Assembly: GCF_042680125.1 (NCBI RefSeq) | Contig: NZ_JBHTNY010000047.1 | Length of the DNA: 60,281 nt | Strand: one strand, 5' to 3' | Source: Robinsoniella peoriensis | GTDB taxonomy: Bacteria; Bacillota; Clostridia; Lachnospirales; Lachnospiraceae | Shown: positions 50,883 to 59,491 of the stretch, piece by piece | Position numbering within the stretch: position 1 is the first letter of the stretch | How the letters are laid out: each line of letters begins with the position of its first letter | Notes under the pieces: model-generated | Seen by the model: the letters and a program-made list of their open reading frames with translations, nothing else | Databases searched by the model: none | Told to the model about the DNA's origin: nothing | Translations under genes and position numbers: made by a program

Positions 50883-52055
50883 CTAAAAATCTGACAACGC
50901 TCTTCGAATCACTTCTAATATCTGCTCTTTCGTTCCATTTACAGACCCCTGAACCATCACAGGCTTTCCGCCGCCTTTCCCTTCCAAATCGCGGTTCATC
51001 TGTGCGGAGATTTTCCTTACATCCAGTTTCTCACTGCCCAGTACATAGCGGTATCCATTCTGGTCATTGCCGACAAAGCATCCGCAGATCCCATCTGTTT
51101 TAGCAGAGGCAAGATTTACATATTTCCGCATCATATTGCTGTCCAGATCTTCTTCAAACAAAAGCATCCCTGCCTTCTCTTCCTCCCCGGCTGGTGTTCT
51201 GTCTACTTTATCTTCTATGTATTTACCCTGAAAATAAATCAGCCTGTCTTTTAAAAGCTGCAGTTCTTCTTTCTGCCGTACTACTGCCTCTGCTGCCAGT
51301 TCCGGTTTTGCAGACAGGAATACGGATATTTGATTTATATTCCGCTCTTTGGTCCGATAGTCGTTTAAAGCACGGAATCCACATAGCATACTGACTCTGG
51401 TCCCGCCTTTGTATTTTTGCGCGTCCACAATTTTAATGATGCCAATCTCGCCTGTATATTTCACATGAGGTGCGCAGCAGGCGCATACATCCACACCGGG
51501 AATCGTTACAATCCGAACCTGTCCTTCAATCTCAATTTTACTGCGGTATTCCATCTTTATAAGATCCGCTTTCACCGGGTAGGATATCTCCACTTTTCTG
51601 TTAGATGAAGCAATTTCATTCGCCTGAAATTCTATTTCTGATAATTCGTCCTCATTTAATCCCCCGTCAAAATCCATTGTTACAACTTCGCTTCCAAGAT
51701 GAAATCCCACATTGTTATATCCAAAGCGCCTGCACACAATACCGGAAATAATATGTTCCCCTGTATGCTGCTGCATCTTGGAAAAACGCTCCTTAAAGTC
51801 AATCTCACCCGATACACGGGTTCCCGGACTGATGGGTTGATTTATGATGTGATATACGATTCCATCTCTTTCCCAGGTATCCGATACTGCAATCCCATTC
51901 AGGAAACCACGGTCTCCGCTTTGTCCGCCGCCTTCCGGGAAAAATGCCGTTTTATCTAATTCCACCTTATAATTATCATCAAAACGTTCACAAGCTAAAA
52001 CATCCGCTTCAAATGTTTGCATATAGCTGTCTTCATAAAATAATTTTTCTGTCAT
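50883..52055 (-). CDS. Alanyl-tRNA editing protein AlaX-L
   Basis: A 390-residue free-standing editing enzyme that removes Ser or Gly from mischarged tRNA(Ala). The first part resembles the AlaRS editing domain: PEGGGQSGDRG, and zinc ligands His97 and His101 (QQHTGEHIISG) with Cys193 and His197 (CCAPH). Residues ~250-300 form a helical coil, and the tail is a DHHA1 domain (DLEGKGGGKPVMVQGS). With DHHA1 it is the long form. Transcribed alone, divergent from blaI. Confidence 0.93.
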   Translation of the reverse strand: MTEKLFYEDSYMQTFEADVLACERFDDNYKVELDKTAFFPEGGGQSGDRGFLNGIAVSDTWERDGIVYHIINQPISPGTRVSGEIDFKERFSKMQQHTGEHIISGIVCRRFGYNNVGFHLGSEVVTMDFDGGLNEDELSEIEFQANEIASSNRKVEISYPVKADLIKMEYRSKIEIEGQVRIVTIPGVDVCACCAPHVKYTGEIGIIKIVDAQKYKGGTRVSMLCGFRALNDYRTKERNINQISVFLSAKPELAAEAVVRQKEELQLLKDRLIYFQGKYIEDKVDRTPAGEEEKAGMLLFEEDLDSNMMRKYVNLASAKTDGICGCFVGNDQNGYRYVLGSEKLDVRKISAQMNRDLEGKGGGKPVMVQGSVNGTKEQILEVIRRALSDF

Positions 52056-52186
52056 CTTCCTATTCTCCTGCCTGTATAATCATGTCTCAAGTATAACGCA
52101 ATTGAATTTCTTTTGCCAGTATGATTGTATGAAAACATTATAAATCTGCACGGGATTTATTGTCATTATAAAATAGCTTGATTTAT

Positions 52187-52215
52187 TTGACATTACCCGA
52201 TAATCCGGCTATACT
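52187..52215 (+). promoter_or_regulatory. Promoter of blaI-blaR1
   Basis: TTGACA (52187-52192), 17-base spacer, TATACT (52210-52215): near-perfect consensus. Confidence 0.85.
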
Positions 52216-52220
52216 ATTTA

Positions 52221-52238
52221 TATTACAATTGTAGTATC
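52221..52238. promoter_or_regulatory. BlaI/MecI-type operator
   Basis: TATTACAATTGTAGTATC holds the TACA-N2-TGTA core of bla/mec operators and lies five bases past the -10 box, over the start of transcription. Self-repression by BlaI is the clear reading. Confidence 0.8.
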
Positions 52239-52254
52239 TAAGGAGGATCCATGA

Positions 52255-52647
52255 ATGAAAAAATTACCGCAAATATCCGAAGCTGAATATGAAGTGATGA
52301 AAATTGTTTGGAAATATGCACCGATCAGCACAAATGAAGTGACGGATAAACTGACTAAGACTACTACCTGGAGTCCTAAAACAATTCAGACTTTATTAAA
52401 GCGGCTGGTTCAAAAAGAAGCTTTGACCTATGAAAAAGAAAGCCGCGTTTTTGTTTATACACCATTAGTTCAGGAGGATGAATATCTGGATCATGAAAAT
52501 GATTCTTTCCTGAAACGGTTTTATAATGGGAATTTAACTTCGATGATGACAAACTTCCTGGAAAAAGATAATTTATCCGATGCGGAAATCCGGGATTTGC
52601 AAAATCTGCTTTCGAAAAAATCCCAGAATGGAGGTATTCATGATTGA
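52255..52647 (+). CDS. blaI: BlaI/MecI-family repressor
   Basis: A 130-residue winged-helix repressor: ISEAEYEVMKIVWKYAPISTNEV, TWSPKTIQTLLKRLVQKEALTYEKE and RVFVYTPLVQEDEYL, then a C-terminal dimer and cleavage region (FLKRFYNGNLTSMMTNFLE). AGGAGG stands before the start; of two near ATGs the one at 52255 gives the family N-terminus. It overlaps blaR1 by eight bases. The operator at 52221-52238 supports self-control, lifted by BlaR1 cleavage. Confidence 0.94.
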   Translation: MKKLPQISEAEYEVMKIVWKYAPISTNEVTDKLTKTTTWSPKTIQTLLKRLVQKEALTYEKESRVFVYTPLVQEDEYLDHENDSFLKRFYNGNLTSMMTNFLEKDNLSDAEIRDLQNLLSKKSQNGGIHD

Positions 52648-54439
52648 TGCTCTTGTCATCCGTTTCTTAATTATCAGCGCAGCCATCTCGGTTTTTGTAT
52701 CCGTAATCCTGCTGGTTAAGAAATTATGCAAAAAACATCTGTCCCTGCGGGTACAGTACAATATCTGGTTTTTACTGCTTATTATGCTGGCTTTGCCTTT
52801 TCTCCCTGTCAAATCAGACGGGTTCAGCGGCCTCTGGCATTGGTTCCTGCAGTTGGGTTCTTCCGGAAGCACAGCTGGAAATACAGCTATAAATGCCGGT
52901 ACCGCTGCCACTGCTTCAACTGCTGCTAACTGGATGCAGGATTTTACGGTGTCGGTAAAGCATGAGACTCCTGCCATGCTGAATTACCTGCTTTGTCTTA
53001 TCTGGGGAACAGGCATTTTAATCATGGCTATATTGACACTGCTCTCCCAGCTCAGGATCAGGCAGGTCATCAAATCCGCTCTTCCGGTACAGAACCCGCA
53101 GGTCAAGATTATTTATAACGAATGCAGAGGTACCATTGGAATCTCTAAAAATATTCGTCTGTACAGCAGTGCTTTTATCCAATCACCAATTTCAGTCGGA
53201 TTATTAAAACCTTGTATTGTAATCCCGATCCATATGATAACCGGATCTCAGGATAAGGATATCCGTTTTATTCTGTTACACGAATTACAGCATTACAAGC
53301 ACCGTGATGTTACCGTAAATTATCTGATGTGCCTAGCCCGGATTATATACTGGTTTCATCCTCTGGTCTGGCTGGCACTTAAGGAAATGCGTAATGACAG
53401 GGAAGTTGCATGCGACGCTGCGGTCCTACGAACAATTGATGAAAACAGTTACGCTGACTATGGGTATACTTTGCTAAACTTTGCCGAAAAGCTGTCTCAC
53501 TCTTCTTTTTCTTCCGCAGCCGGAATGGGTGGCACCAAAAAGCAGATAAAAAAGCGTATCATTCATATTGCATCTTTTCATCCCGAAAGTAAGTGGTTAA
53601 AATTAAAAAGCTGCCTAATATTTACCATGGCTCTTTCTATTGTAATTGGAAGTGCACCACTGTTGGCGTTGGGTGCATCTGCCGGCAATGCATATCATTT
53701 TAACAACACAAATGTTGAATATGAAGATCTTGGCTCCTATTTCCAGGGATATGACGGCAGTTTCGTACTATATGACCAAAATGCAGACTATTGGAGTATA
53801 TATAACAAAGATGCAAGTTCTAAAAGAGTATCCCCTGATTCTACTTACAAAATATACAGCGCTTTATTTGGATTAGAATCCGGCAGCATTCATCCTGAAG
53901 ATTCCTCTATCGCCTGGGATCAGACTGAATATCCTTTTGAATCATGGAATCAAAACCACGACCTGGACTCTGCTATGTCAAACTCCGTCAATTGGTACTT
54001 CCAGGCTGTCGATCAAAAAACGGGTTTGCCGGCACTGCAAAACTATATTCACGAAATCGGTTATGGAAACCAGGATCTCTCCGGAGGTATTTCCCGTTAT
54101 TGGATGGAATCTTCCCTAAAAATTTCTCCAATAGAACAAGTGGAACAATTATCCGCAATGTACCGTAATGATTTGCAATTTAAAGCCAATAATATACAGG
54201 CTGTAAAAAATGCCCTTCATATATCCGACTCCTTTGGAACCTCTTTATACGGAAAAACAGGAACCGGGGATGTGGAAGGCAAAAATGTAAATGGATGGTT
54301 TATCGGTTTTCTTGAAAAAGACGGCAATACCTTCTTCTTTGCCACAAATATCCAGGGAGCGGATTTTGCTAATGGTAGTATGGCAAGCAAAATCTCACTG
54401 GAGATCCTGCAGGCTAAGAACCTTTATATTGGGAAATAA
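52640..54439 (+). CDS. blaR1: BlaR1/MecR1-type sensor protease
   Basis: A 599-residue membrane sensor. Start at 52640 (MIDALVIRFL), GGAGG five bases upstream. Four spans in the first ~345 residues hold an M56 zinc protease with HELQH (214-218) and a late Glu/Asp site (REVACDAAVL). Residues ~365-599 form an outside class-D-beta-lactamase-like domain with Ser401-Thr-Tyr-Lys404, Ser449-Val-Asn451 and Lys539-Thr-Gly541, all three penicillin-binding motifs intact. Acylation by a beta-lactam should trigger the protease to release BlaI. No beta-lactamase or PBP2a gene is adjacent. Confidence 0.95.
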   Translation: MIDALVIRFLIISAAISVFVSVILLVKKLCKKHLSLRVQYNIWFLLLIMLALPFLPVKSDGFSGLWHWFLQLGSSGSTAGNTAINAGTAATASTAANWMQDFTVSVKHETPAMLNYLLCLIWGTGILIMAILTLLSQLRIRQVIKSALPVQNPQVKIIYNECRGTIGISKNIRLYSSAFIQSPISVGLLKPCIVIPIHMITGSQDKDIRFILLHELQHYKHRDVTVNYLMCLARIIYWFHPLVWLALKEMRNDREVACDAAVLRTIDENSYADYGYTLLNFAEKLSHSSFSSAAGMGGTKKQIKKRIIHIASFHPESKWLKLKSCLIFTMALSIVIGSAPLLALGASAGNAYHFNNTNVEYEDLGSYFQGYDGSFVLYDQNADYWSIYNKDASSKRVSPDSTYKIYSALFGLESGSIHPEDSSIAWDQTEYPFESWNQNHDLDSAMSNSVNWYFQAVDQKTGLPALQNYIHEIGYGNQDLSGGISRYWMESSLKISPIEQVEQLSAMYRNDLQFKANNIQAVKNALHISDSFGTSLYGKTGTGDVEGKNVNGWFIGFLEKDGNTFFFATNIQGADFANGSMASKISLEILQAKNLYIGK

Positions 54440-54442
54440 TTT

Positions 54443-54490
54443 TAAAAACAGGTCTGTCCCGATGTTTATCAGGACAGACCTGTTTCCTCT
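54443..54490. terminator. Bidirectional terminator between blaR1 and the Fpg/Nei gene
   Basis: Perfect 12-bp stem ACAGGTCTGTCC (54448-54459) / GGACAGACCTGT (54472-54483), with T-rich DNA on the plus side and a five-T run on the minus side. It serves both converging genes. Confidence 0.88.
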
Positions 54491-54548
54491 TTTGGCAGCT
54501 TAAATTTTTCGGTAAGTTTATCTTGAGCTTCTTCTTTTGTGTCTTCTG

Positions 54549-55382
54549 CTACCTTCCATCCAACGGCTGACACTTTGGGCAAAAATATATATTTCCTCCC
54601 AGATATGCCTGTCTGGAAATCCAGCCGCCGCACTTTGGACATGGCTCTTCCAGTGTCTTCTTTGAGAGATAAGTCTGATAACCGCCGTAAACTCCAAAAA
54701 GATTCTTTTCCGTATCCCTGCCTCCCTTTTCTTTCATTTCCAACAAAGTCTTCTTCAGACTTTTAAAAAGAATATCCCGTTTTGTTTCATCGATATTTTC
54801 AATTTTTACCTTTGGATGAATTCCTGCATGAAAAAGAATATCCTGCAATACTCCGTTCCCCAAACCGGGGATGCGCTGTTCAGTTGCCAGGAATGCTTTC
54901 ACGCTTATATTTTGCTTTACACTTTCATATAAGGTTTCAAAATATGCCCGGTTAAATTCTTCCATATAGGGAGTCGGTTTTTCTTTTGCCACCAGATAAT
55001 AGGGATTATCATTCTGACCTTCCAGGAATACATGGATACCTCCATACATCTGCACTGTAGTGACCAGCGCTGTACCATCTGTAAATTCAGAATAGAACTG
55101 ATGCTTCACAGGCGGTTTCTCCCCCTCTTTTAAATAGCGGATATTTGCTCCGTCTGTAAACAGCAGTCTGGCATCACCAAGTGCTATTTCCACCTGCCCC
55201 GCCAGCGCATAAGCTTCTCCCACCTGCCTGCCGGAAAGCAGGCTGTCATATTTCTGGGGATCTCCAAAATAAAAGGTGAATTTATGTGGTGATTGATTTG
55301 CAGTAACGCTTTTTATTGTTTTTCCTTTTATGGTTCTGTTTAGCTGATCTGCCATTACCTGGCTTTCCGGTAATTCCAACAT
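54549..55382 (-). CDS. Fpg/Nei-family protein without the N-terminal proline
   Basis: A 277-residue protein of the formamidopyrimidine-DNA glycosylase/endonuclease VIII fold: an N-terminal beta sandwich, the helix-two-turn-helix region (IPGLGNGVLQDILFHAGIHPK) and a four-cysteine zinc finger (CPKCGGWISRQ ... IYFCPKCQ). Classical enzymes begin Met-Pro-Glu-(Leu/Gly)-Pro and use Pro2 as nucleophile. Here the start at 55382 reads MLELPESQV, so residue 2 is Leu. An alternative upstream ATG (55412) does not restore the proline. DNA binding is likely; glycosylase chemistry is uncertain. Confidence 0.88.
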   Translation of the reverse strand: MLELPESQVMADQLNRTIKGKTIKSVTANQSPHKFTFYFGDPQKYDSLLSGRQVGEAYALAGQVEIALGDARLLFTDGANIRYLKEGEKPPVKHQFYSEFTDGTALVTTVQMYGGIHVFLEGQNDNPYYLVAKEKPTPYMEEFNRAYFETLYESVKQNISVKAFLATEQRIPGLGNGVLQDILFHAGIHPKVKIENIDETKRDILFKSLKKTLLEMKEKGGRDTEKNLFGVYGGYQTYLSKKTLEEPCPKCGGWISRQAYLGGNIYFCPKCQPLDGR

Positions 55383-55473
55383 TGGTCGCACACCATCCTT
55401 TCTAAAATGCATATTTGCATTTATTATAAAGCATCCAATGATAAATAGCTACCATTTCATTGCTGTTTTAGCG

Positions 55474-55492
55474 CTACAGCGAACAGTTTCAT
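55474..55492. repeat. 19-bp sequence shared with 31709-31727
   Basis: CTACAGCGAACAG(T)TTCAT, one base different from the copy after the ROK gene. Here no palindromic-repeat arm is next to it. The gap 55413-55558 holds nothing else I can name. Confidence 0.5.
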
Positions 55493-55558
55493 GCAAATAT
55501 GAATCCATACACGATCATTATCACTGCCCATTTTAAGCGTTACACCCAGCACTTTCCT

Positions 55559-56176
55559 TTATCTTTTTGCCATGTGTTTCTCCAGCCTGCTTAATCCTGC
55601 ATTTACAATAATTGCCAGCCCTGCCGACAGAATACTTCCCCATAAAATCTTGTTTACATTCAAGGTCCGCAGTCCGTCAAGCAGAATACTGCCCAGTCCT
55701 CCTGCATTGATCGTTGCTGCGATCGTAGCGATTCCAATGGTTGAAACAACAGCGAGATGTATCCCCGTAAACAAAGGGCGCAGGGACAGCGGTATCCGAA
55801 CCTTAACCAGAATCTGCATCCGGCTCATTCCCATTCCTGTTGCAGCTTCAATTACGGATGCATCCACCTGATTCAGCCCATCTATAAAATTGCGCAGCAG
55901 CAGATACTGATTGTACATGACCAGTACTATAATTGCAGTATTCCTGCCCAGTCCCGTTACCGGTATTAAAATTGCAAACAGGGCAAGGCTTGGTATGGAA
56001 TAAATCATAGAAAAAAATCCGATTAAGATTTTTGATATCCACTGGAAATACATCGATAATATTGTTAACACTGATGCCAGTATCACAGATAAAAGCAGCG
56101 TGATTATAACGATTTCAATATGTTCTGCCAATGCCTTTAATAACTTATCATGGTATTTTACCAGATATGTGATCAT
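55559..56176 (-). CDS. Osmoprotectant ABC permease (second), OpuCD/OpuCB type
   Basis: A 205-residue inner-membrane permease with five or six spans and the BPD_transp_1 loop EAATGMGMSRMQILVKVRIPLSLRP-type (EAATGMGMSRMQI). It overlaps the ATPase stop by four bases and ends the operon. With the permease at 57978 it forms the membrane channel of a glycine-betaine/carnitine/choline importer. The substrate cannot be set from the sequence. Confidence 0.92.
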   Translation of the reverse strand: MITYLVKYHDKLLKALAEHIEIVIITLLLSVILASVLTILSMYFQWISKILIGFFSMIYSIPSLALFAILIPVTGLGRNTAIIVLVMYNQYLLLRNFIDGLNQVDASVIEAATGMGMSRMQILVKVRIPLSLRPLFTGIHLAVVSTIGIATIAATINAGGLGSILLDGLRTLNVNKILWGSILSAGLAIIVNAGLSRLEKHMAKR

Positions 56177-56940
56177 GTAAATGCCTCCCAGAATTGTTCC
56201 TGTTTACGTGTTGAATCGATCAGGGATTTTACAAATTCATCTGATGGATTCCTGACGATATTCTCTGGCTTATCAAACTGTCTGATCTTTCCTTCGTTCA
56301 TAATAATTACCCGGCTGCCAAGTTTAAATGCCTCATTAATGTCATGTGTTACAAAGAGAAACGTCTTTTTGGATTCCCTGTGAATTTTTTGCAGTTCCTC
56401 CTGAAGATTCATACGGTTAATGGCGTCGATGGCTCCAAAAGGTTCATCCATCAGCATGATCCTTGGATCTGCGCACAGGGCTCTTGCAAGTCCTGCTCTT
56501 TGCTGCTGTCCACCCGAGAGCTGAGAAGGGTATCTTTTACCATATTCCGAATAAGACAATCCCACCATTTCCAGCAATTCCTGAACCCTTTCATTTATCT
56601 TTTCCTCCGGCCATTTCAGAAGCCTTGGAACCGTGGCAATATTTTCCCCAATGTTCATGTGTGGGAAAAGGCCAACCTGCTGGATGACATAACCGATCTC
56701 TCTTCTAAGAAGAACCGGATCTTTGGAGCTGATATCCTCTCCAAAGATTTTGACAGAACCTTTATCCGGTTCATAAAGACGGTTGACCATCTTTAATAAA
56801 GTCGTTTTCCCACAACCGGAAGAGCCCAATATCGTTATGAACTCACCCTGTCCGATTTCACAGCTTACATCATTCACTGCAAAATATCCGGTATTGTCAA
56901 ATTTTTTACTTACATTTATAAATTCGATTGCTTTCTTCAC
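56173..56940 (-). CDS. Osmoprotectant ABC ATPase, OpuCA type without CBS domains
   Basis: A 255-residue ATPase: Walker A GSSGCGKTT (~38-46), Q-loop VIQQVGLFPHM, signature YPSQLSGGQQQRAGLARAL, Walker B IMLMDEPFGAID and switch His in FVTHDINEAF. OpuCA proteins of Bacillus and Listeria have an added pair of CBS domains (~380 residues) that sense ionic strength or c-di-AMP; here they are absent, so gating must differ. It begins 22 bases after the binding-protein gene. Confidence 0.93.
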   Translation of the reverse strand: MKKAIEFINVSKKFDNTGYFAVNDVSCEIGQGEFITILGSSGCGKTTLLKMVNRLYEPDKGSVKIFGEDISSKDPVLLRREIGYVIQQVGLFPHMNIGENIATVPRLLKWPEEKINERVQELLEMVGLSYSEYGKRYPSQLSGGQQQRAGLARALCADPRIMLMDEPFGAIDAINRMNLQEELQKIHRESKKTFLFVTHDINEAFKLGSRVIIMNEGKIRQFDKPENIVRNPSDEFVKSLIDSTRKQEQFWEAFT

Positions 56941-56962
56941 TCAAATGCCTCCGCTGACTGCA

Positions 56963-57871
56963 TTATTTTATACTGTCGTAATATTCCTTTGCCACTTCTT
57001 CATATTCCCGTTTTTCCACATCTGCTTCCGCATTTAATTTTGTAACGGTCTTCGTATCCAGAGTAGCACTGATCTTATTTAAGATGTCCGCTATTTCCGG
57101 ATAAGTGTTCAACACCGTTTCCCGTACAACCGGAGCTAAGTTATATGGAGGCCAGAGCTTCTTATCATCTTCCAGAAGGGTAAATTCATCTTTTACCAGC
57201 TGGCCTTCTGTTGTATATGCCGGTGCTGCATCTGCCTCATCATTTTCCAGTACAGAATACTTCAGTCCTCCGTCATACACTTTTGATGATTTCCAATCAA
57301 ATGGCCCATAGAGCTTTTCCAGGCCCAGCATCCCGTCTTCTCTCTGATCAAATTCACCCTGGGATGCAAAACGAAGCTCCGATGCATTTTTCTGGAGATC
57401 TGATATGGTTTTAATTCCATATTTTTCTGCTATATCTGTTCGGATAACCAGACCCTGTCCGTCATTTGCCTGGGAATAATCCAGCCAAATCAATTTATAT
57501 TGCTTTTCGTATTCTTCTTTAACCGTGTCATACACCTGCTGTGCATCTGTCATAGGATCCATTTTTAAGATAGAGATCAAACCGGTACCTGTATATTCCG
57601 GATACAAATCAATTTCTCCATTCATTATAGATGTATGAACAACAGAACCCGCTATATCCATGACTCTCTCTACCCAAAAACCGGCATCTTCTAATGCCAG
57701 GGCATAAACTTCAGCTACGATCAGGTTCTCCGTAAGATCTTTTGACCCCACTTTAATGCTCTTTTCCTCACTTTTACTATTGCCACAGCCGGCAATCCCA
57801 ACCATAAGGGATGCAGCTATAAAAATTGCTAATGCTTTCTTCAAAACTTTATTACCTTTTTTCATTTTCAT
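56963..57871 (-). CDS. Osmoprotectant-binding lipoprotein, OpuCC type
   Basis: A 302-residue secreted lipoprotein with lipobox VGIAGC (Cys29). The OpuAC domain follows: IKVGSKDLTENLIVAEVYAL, ELDIYPEYTGTGL-like (GEIDLYPEYTGTGLISI), FGIKTISDLQKNASELRFASQGEF-type and APAYTTEGQLVKDEFTLLEDDK. Tyr residues in PEYTGTG fit a quaternary-amine cage. It is the second gene of its operon, 106 bases after the first permease, with a tandem repeat in the gap. Confidence 0.93.
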   Translation of the reverse strand: MKMKKGNKVLKKALAIFIAASLMVGIAGCGNSKSEEKSIKVGSKDLTENLIVAEVYALALEDAGFWVERVMDIAGSVVHTSIMNGEIDLYPEYTGTGLISILKMDPMTDAQQVYDTVKEEYEKQYKLIWLDYSQANDGQGLVIRTDIAEKYGIKTISDLQKNASELRFASQGEFDQREDGMLGLEKLYGPFDWKSSKVYDGGLKYSVLENDEADAAPAYTTEGQLVKDEFTLLEDDKKLWPPYNLAPVVRETVLNTYPEIADILNKISATLDTKTVTKLNAEADVEKREYEEVAKEYYDSIK

Positions 57872-57881
57872 TCTCCTTGAC

Positions 57882-57949
57882 TATTCTGTTTCTGTATTGT
57901 TATTCTGTTTCTGTATTGTTATTTTGTTTCTGTATTGTTATTTTGTTAT
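57882..57949. repeat. 19-bp tandem repeats between permease and binding-protein genes
   Basis: TAT(T)(C/T)TGTTTCTGTATTGT at 57882-57900, 57901-57919, 57920-57938 and a partial fourth to 57949, with one C/T change. They lie ten bases upstream of the binding-protein start, just before its ribosome site. Confidence 0.9.
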
Positions 57950-57977
57950 CGTATTCAATCTGGTGATATCCACCCTT

Positions 57978-58610
57978 TTAGCGGTATCTGACAATCCACT
58001 TTTCTGCTGCTGACACCAGAAAACCGGAAAAAAGGGATAACAGTGCTACCGAAATTCCACCAATCAATAATAAATCAGTCCTGTTTAATCCAAGACCGGT
58101 AAAAATAATTGTCCCCAATCCGCCACCGCCAATATATGCAGCCAGTGTTGCACTGGCAATAATTTCTACTAATGCTGTCTTTGTTCCAATCAGGATATAC
58201 GGCAGTGCAAGAGGTATCCGTACTTTTTTAAAAATCTGCTTGTCTGTCATGCCAAGACCCCTGGCTGTTTCCAGCATAAATTCGGGTGTGCTTTCAAATC
58301 CTGCATTGGTATTCATAAGTATAGGCGGAATTGCCAGTATTACCAGCGCCGTCATAGCAGGACGCATTCCGGTTCCCATAATGGGGATTAATAATATTAA
58401 AACGGCAAAGCTTGGTACTATACGGAGCACATTAAAAAACGCGGTAATCCACTTGCGAAATCTCTTCGTATGTGCACAATATATGCCTGCAGGTATACCC
58501 ACTGCCAGCGCGATTGACAGAGAAAGCAGGCTGATTAATACATGTTCCCCTACTGCAGTCAGATAAGTATCCATGTTATTTGTAAAATAATCTATGATTT
58601 GCTGCCACAT
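57978..58610 (-). CDS. Osmoprotectant ABC permease (first), OpuCB type
   Basis: A 210-residue permease, first gene of the operon: spans around VLISLLSLSIALAVGIPAGI and FFNVLRIVPSFAVLILLIP, with the coupling loop LETARGLGMTDKQIFKKVRIPLALP (only partly quoted: LETARGLGMTDKQ). The C-terminus has AAYIGGGGLGTIIFTGL. Order of the operon is permease, binding protein, ATPase, permease. A promoter with a palindrome just past it lies upstream (58652-58702). Confidence 0.93.
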   Translation of the reverse strand: MWQQIIDYFTNNMDTYLTAVGEHVLISLLSLSIALAVGIPAGIYCAHTKRFRKWITAFFNVLRIVPSFAVLILLIPIMGTGMRPAMTALVILAIPPILMNTNAGFESTPEFMLETARGLGMTDKQIFKKVRIPLALPYILIGTKTALVEIIASATLAAYIGGGGLGTIIFTGLGLNRTDLLLIGGISVALLSLFSGFLVSAAEKWIVRYR

Positions 58611-58651
58611 AACAGGTGTCCCTTCTTTTTAGTCTTCAGTGCAATTTACAA

Positions 58652-58669
58652 ACATGCTCTTAAGCATGT
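58652..58669. promoter_or_regulatory. Palindrome after the osmoprotectant promoter
   Basis: ACATGCT-CTTA-AGCATGT: perfect 7-bp arms just past the -10 box of the minus-strand promoter, so a likely operator or leader hairpin. Confidence 0.55.
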
Positions 58670-58673
58670 CTCC

Positions 58674-58702
58674 ATTTTACCGCAGATTTCTGCATACGGC
58701 AA
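58674..58702 (-). promoter_or_regulatory. Promoter of the osmoprotectant ABC operon
   Basis: Minus strand TTGCCG (58697-58702), 17-base spacer, TAAAAT (58674-58679). The rest of the gap to the GNAT gene (58703-58988) is AT-rich, with TATAAT near 58859 but no matching -35. Confidence 0.55.
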
Positions 58703-58988
58703 TGACAAGAATCCCATTTATTTTCAAAAAAAGATCAATATTTACATAAAATACCGAAATCTGTGGTATGCTATATGACATTTTATTATTCATTATTTGC
58801 AATAACTTCACAAAATATTAAATTATACCCTATGTAAAGTGTTGTAGTTTTACTGGAATATAATTTATTATCTAAACTCCGGCTTGTTCTTTTGTATTTC
58901 TTAGGATAGAATAAAAGTATAATATTACAGGTTCTATTCACAATCTGCTTAATAGATTTTTAATTTTATTACAGGAAGGATTTTAAAA

Positions 58989-59474
58989 ATGGAAATAAGA
59001 AAAAGTACACCCGGTGATTTAGATACATTACTGCAGTTATATGCAGATGCCAGAGACTTTATGGCGAAAAACGGCAACCCCTCCCAATGGGGAAATAACT
59101 ATCCATCCATTGAACTTGTCAGTTCAGACATTGCAGATGGCAGCAGTTATGTGTGCATAGAAAACGGCAAAATCGCGGGAACCTTTTATTTTAAAGTAGG
59201 AGAAGATCTTTCTTACCGGGAAATCTTTGACGGCCGCTGGTTAAACGAGAAGCCTTATGGCGTTATTCACCGCATTACATCCGCAGCAGGCACAAAAGGA
59301 GTCGCTTCTTTTTGCTTTCAGTGGTGTTTTCAGCAGTGCGGCAACCTTAAAATTGATACCCACGACGATAATCTTCCCATGCAGAAAGCTTTAAAGAAAA
59401 ACGGTTTTGTCCGCTGCGGGATCATTTTTCTGGAGGACGGCTCAAAACGTATTGCTTTCCAGCGTGAGATTTAG
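58989..59474 (+). CDS. GNAT N-acetyltransferase
   Basis: A 161-residue acetyltransferase: MEIRKSTPGDLDTLLQLYADARDFM, a central YVCIENGKIAGTFYFKVG strand pair, and a shortened acetyl-CoA region (HRITSAAGTKGVASFCFQW) in which the classic Q/R-x-x-G-x-G/A is seen only loosely. The end (LPMQKALKKNGFVRCGIIFLEDG) is typical. GGAAGG is upstream. It is 17 bases ahead of a Crp/Fnr regulator and likely co-transcribed. Substrate unknown. Confidence 0.88.
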   Translation: MEIRKSTPGDLDTLLQLYADARDFMAKNGNPSQWGNNYPSIELVSSDIADGSSYVCIENGKIAGTFYFKVGEDLSYREIFDGRWLNEKPYGVIHRITSAAGTKGVASFCFQWCFQQCGNLKIDTHDDNLPMQKALKKNGFVRCGIIFLEDGSKRIAFQREI

Positions 59475-59491
59475 ATTGTAAAGGAGTTAAT

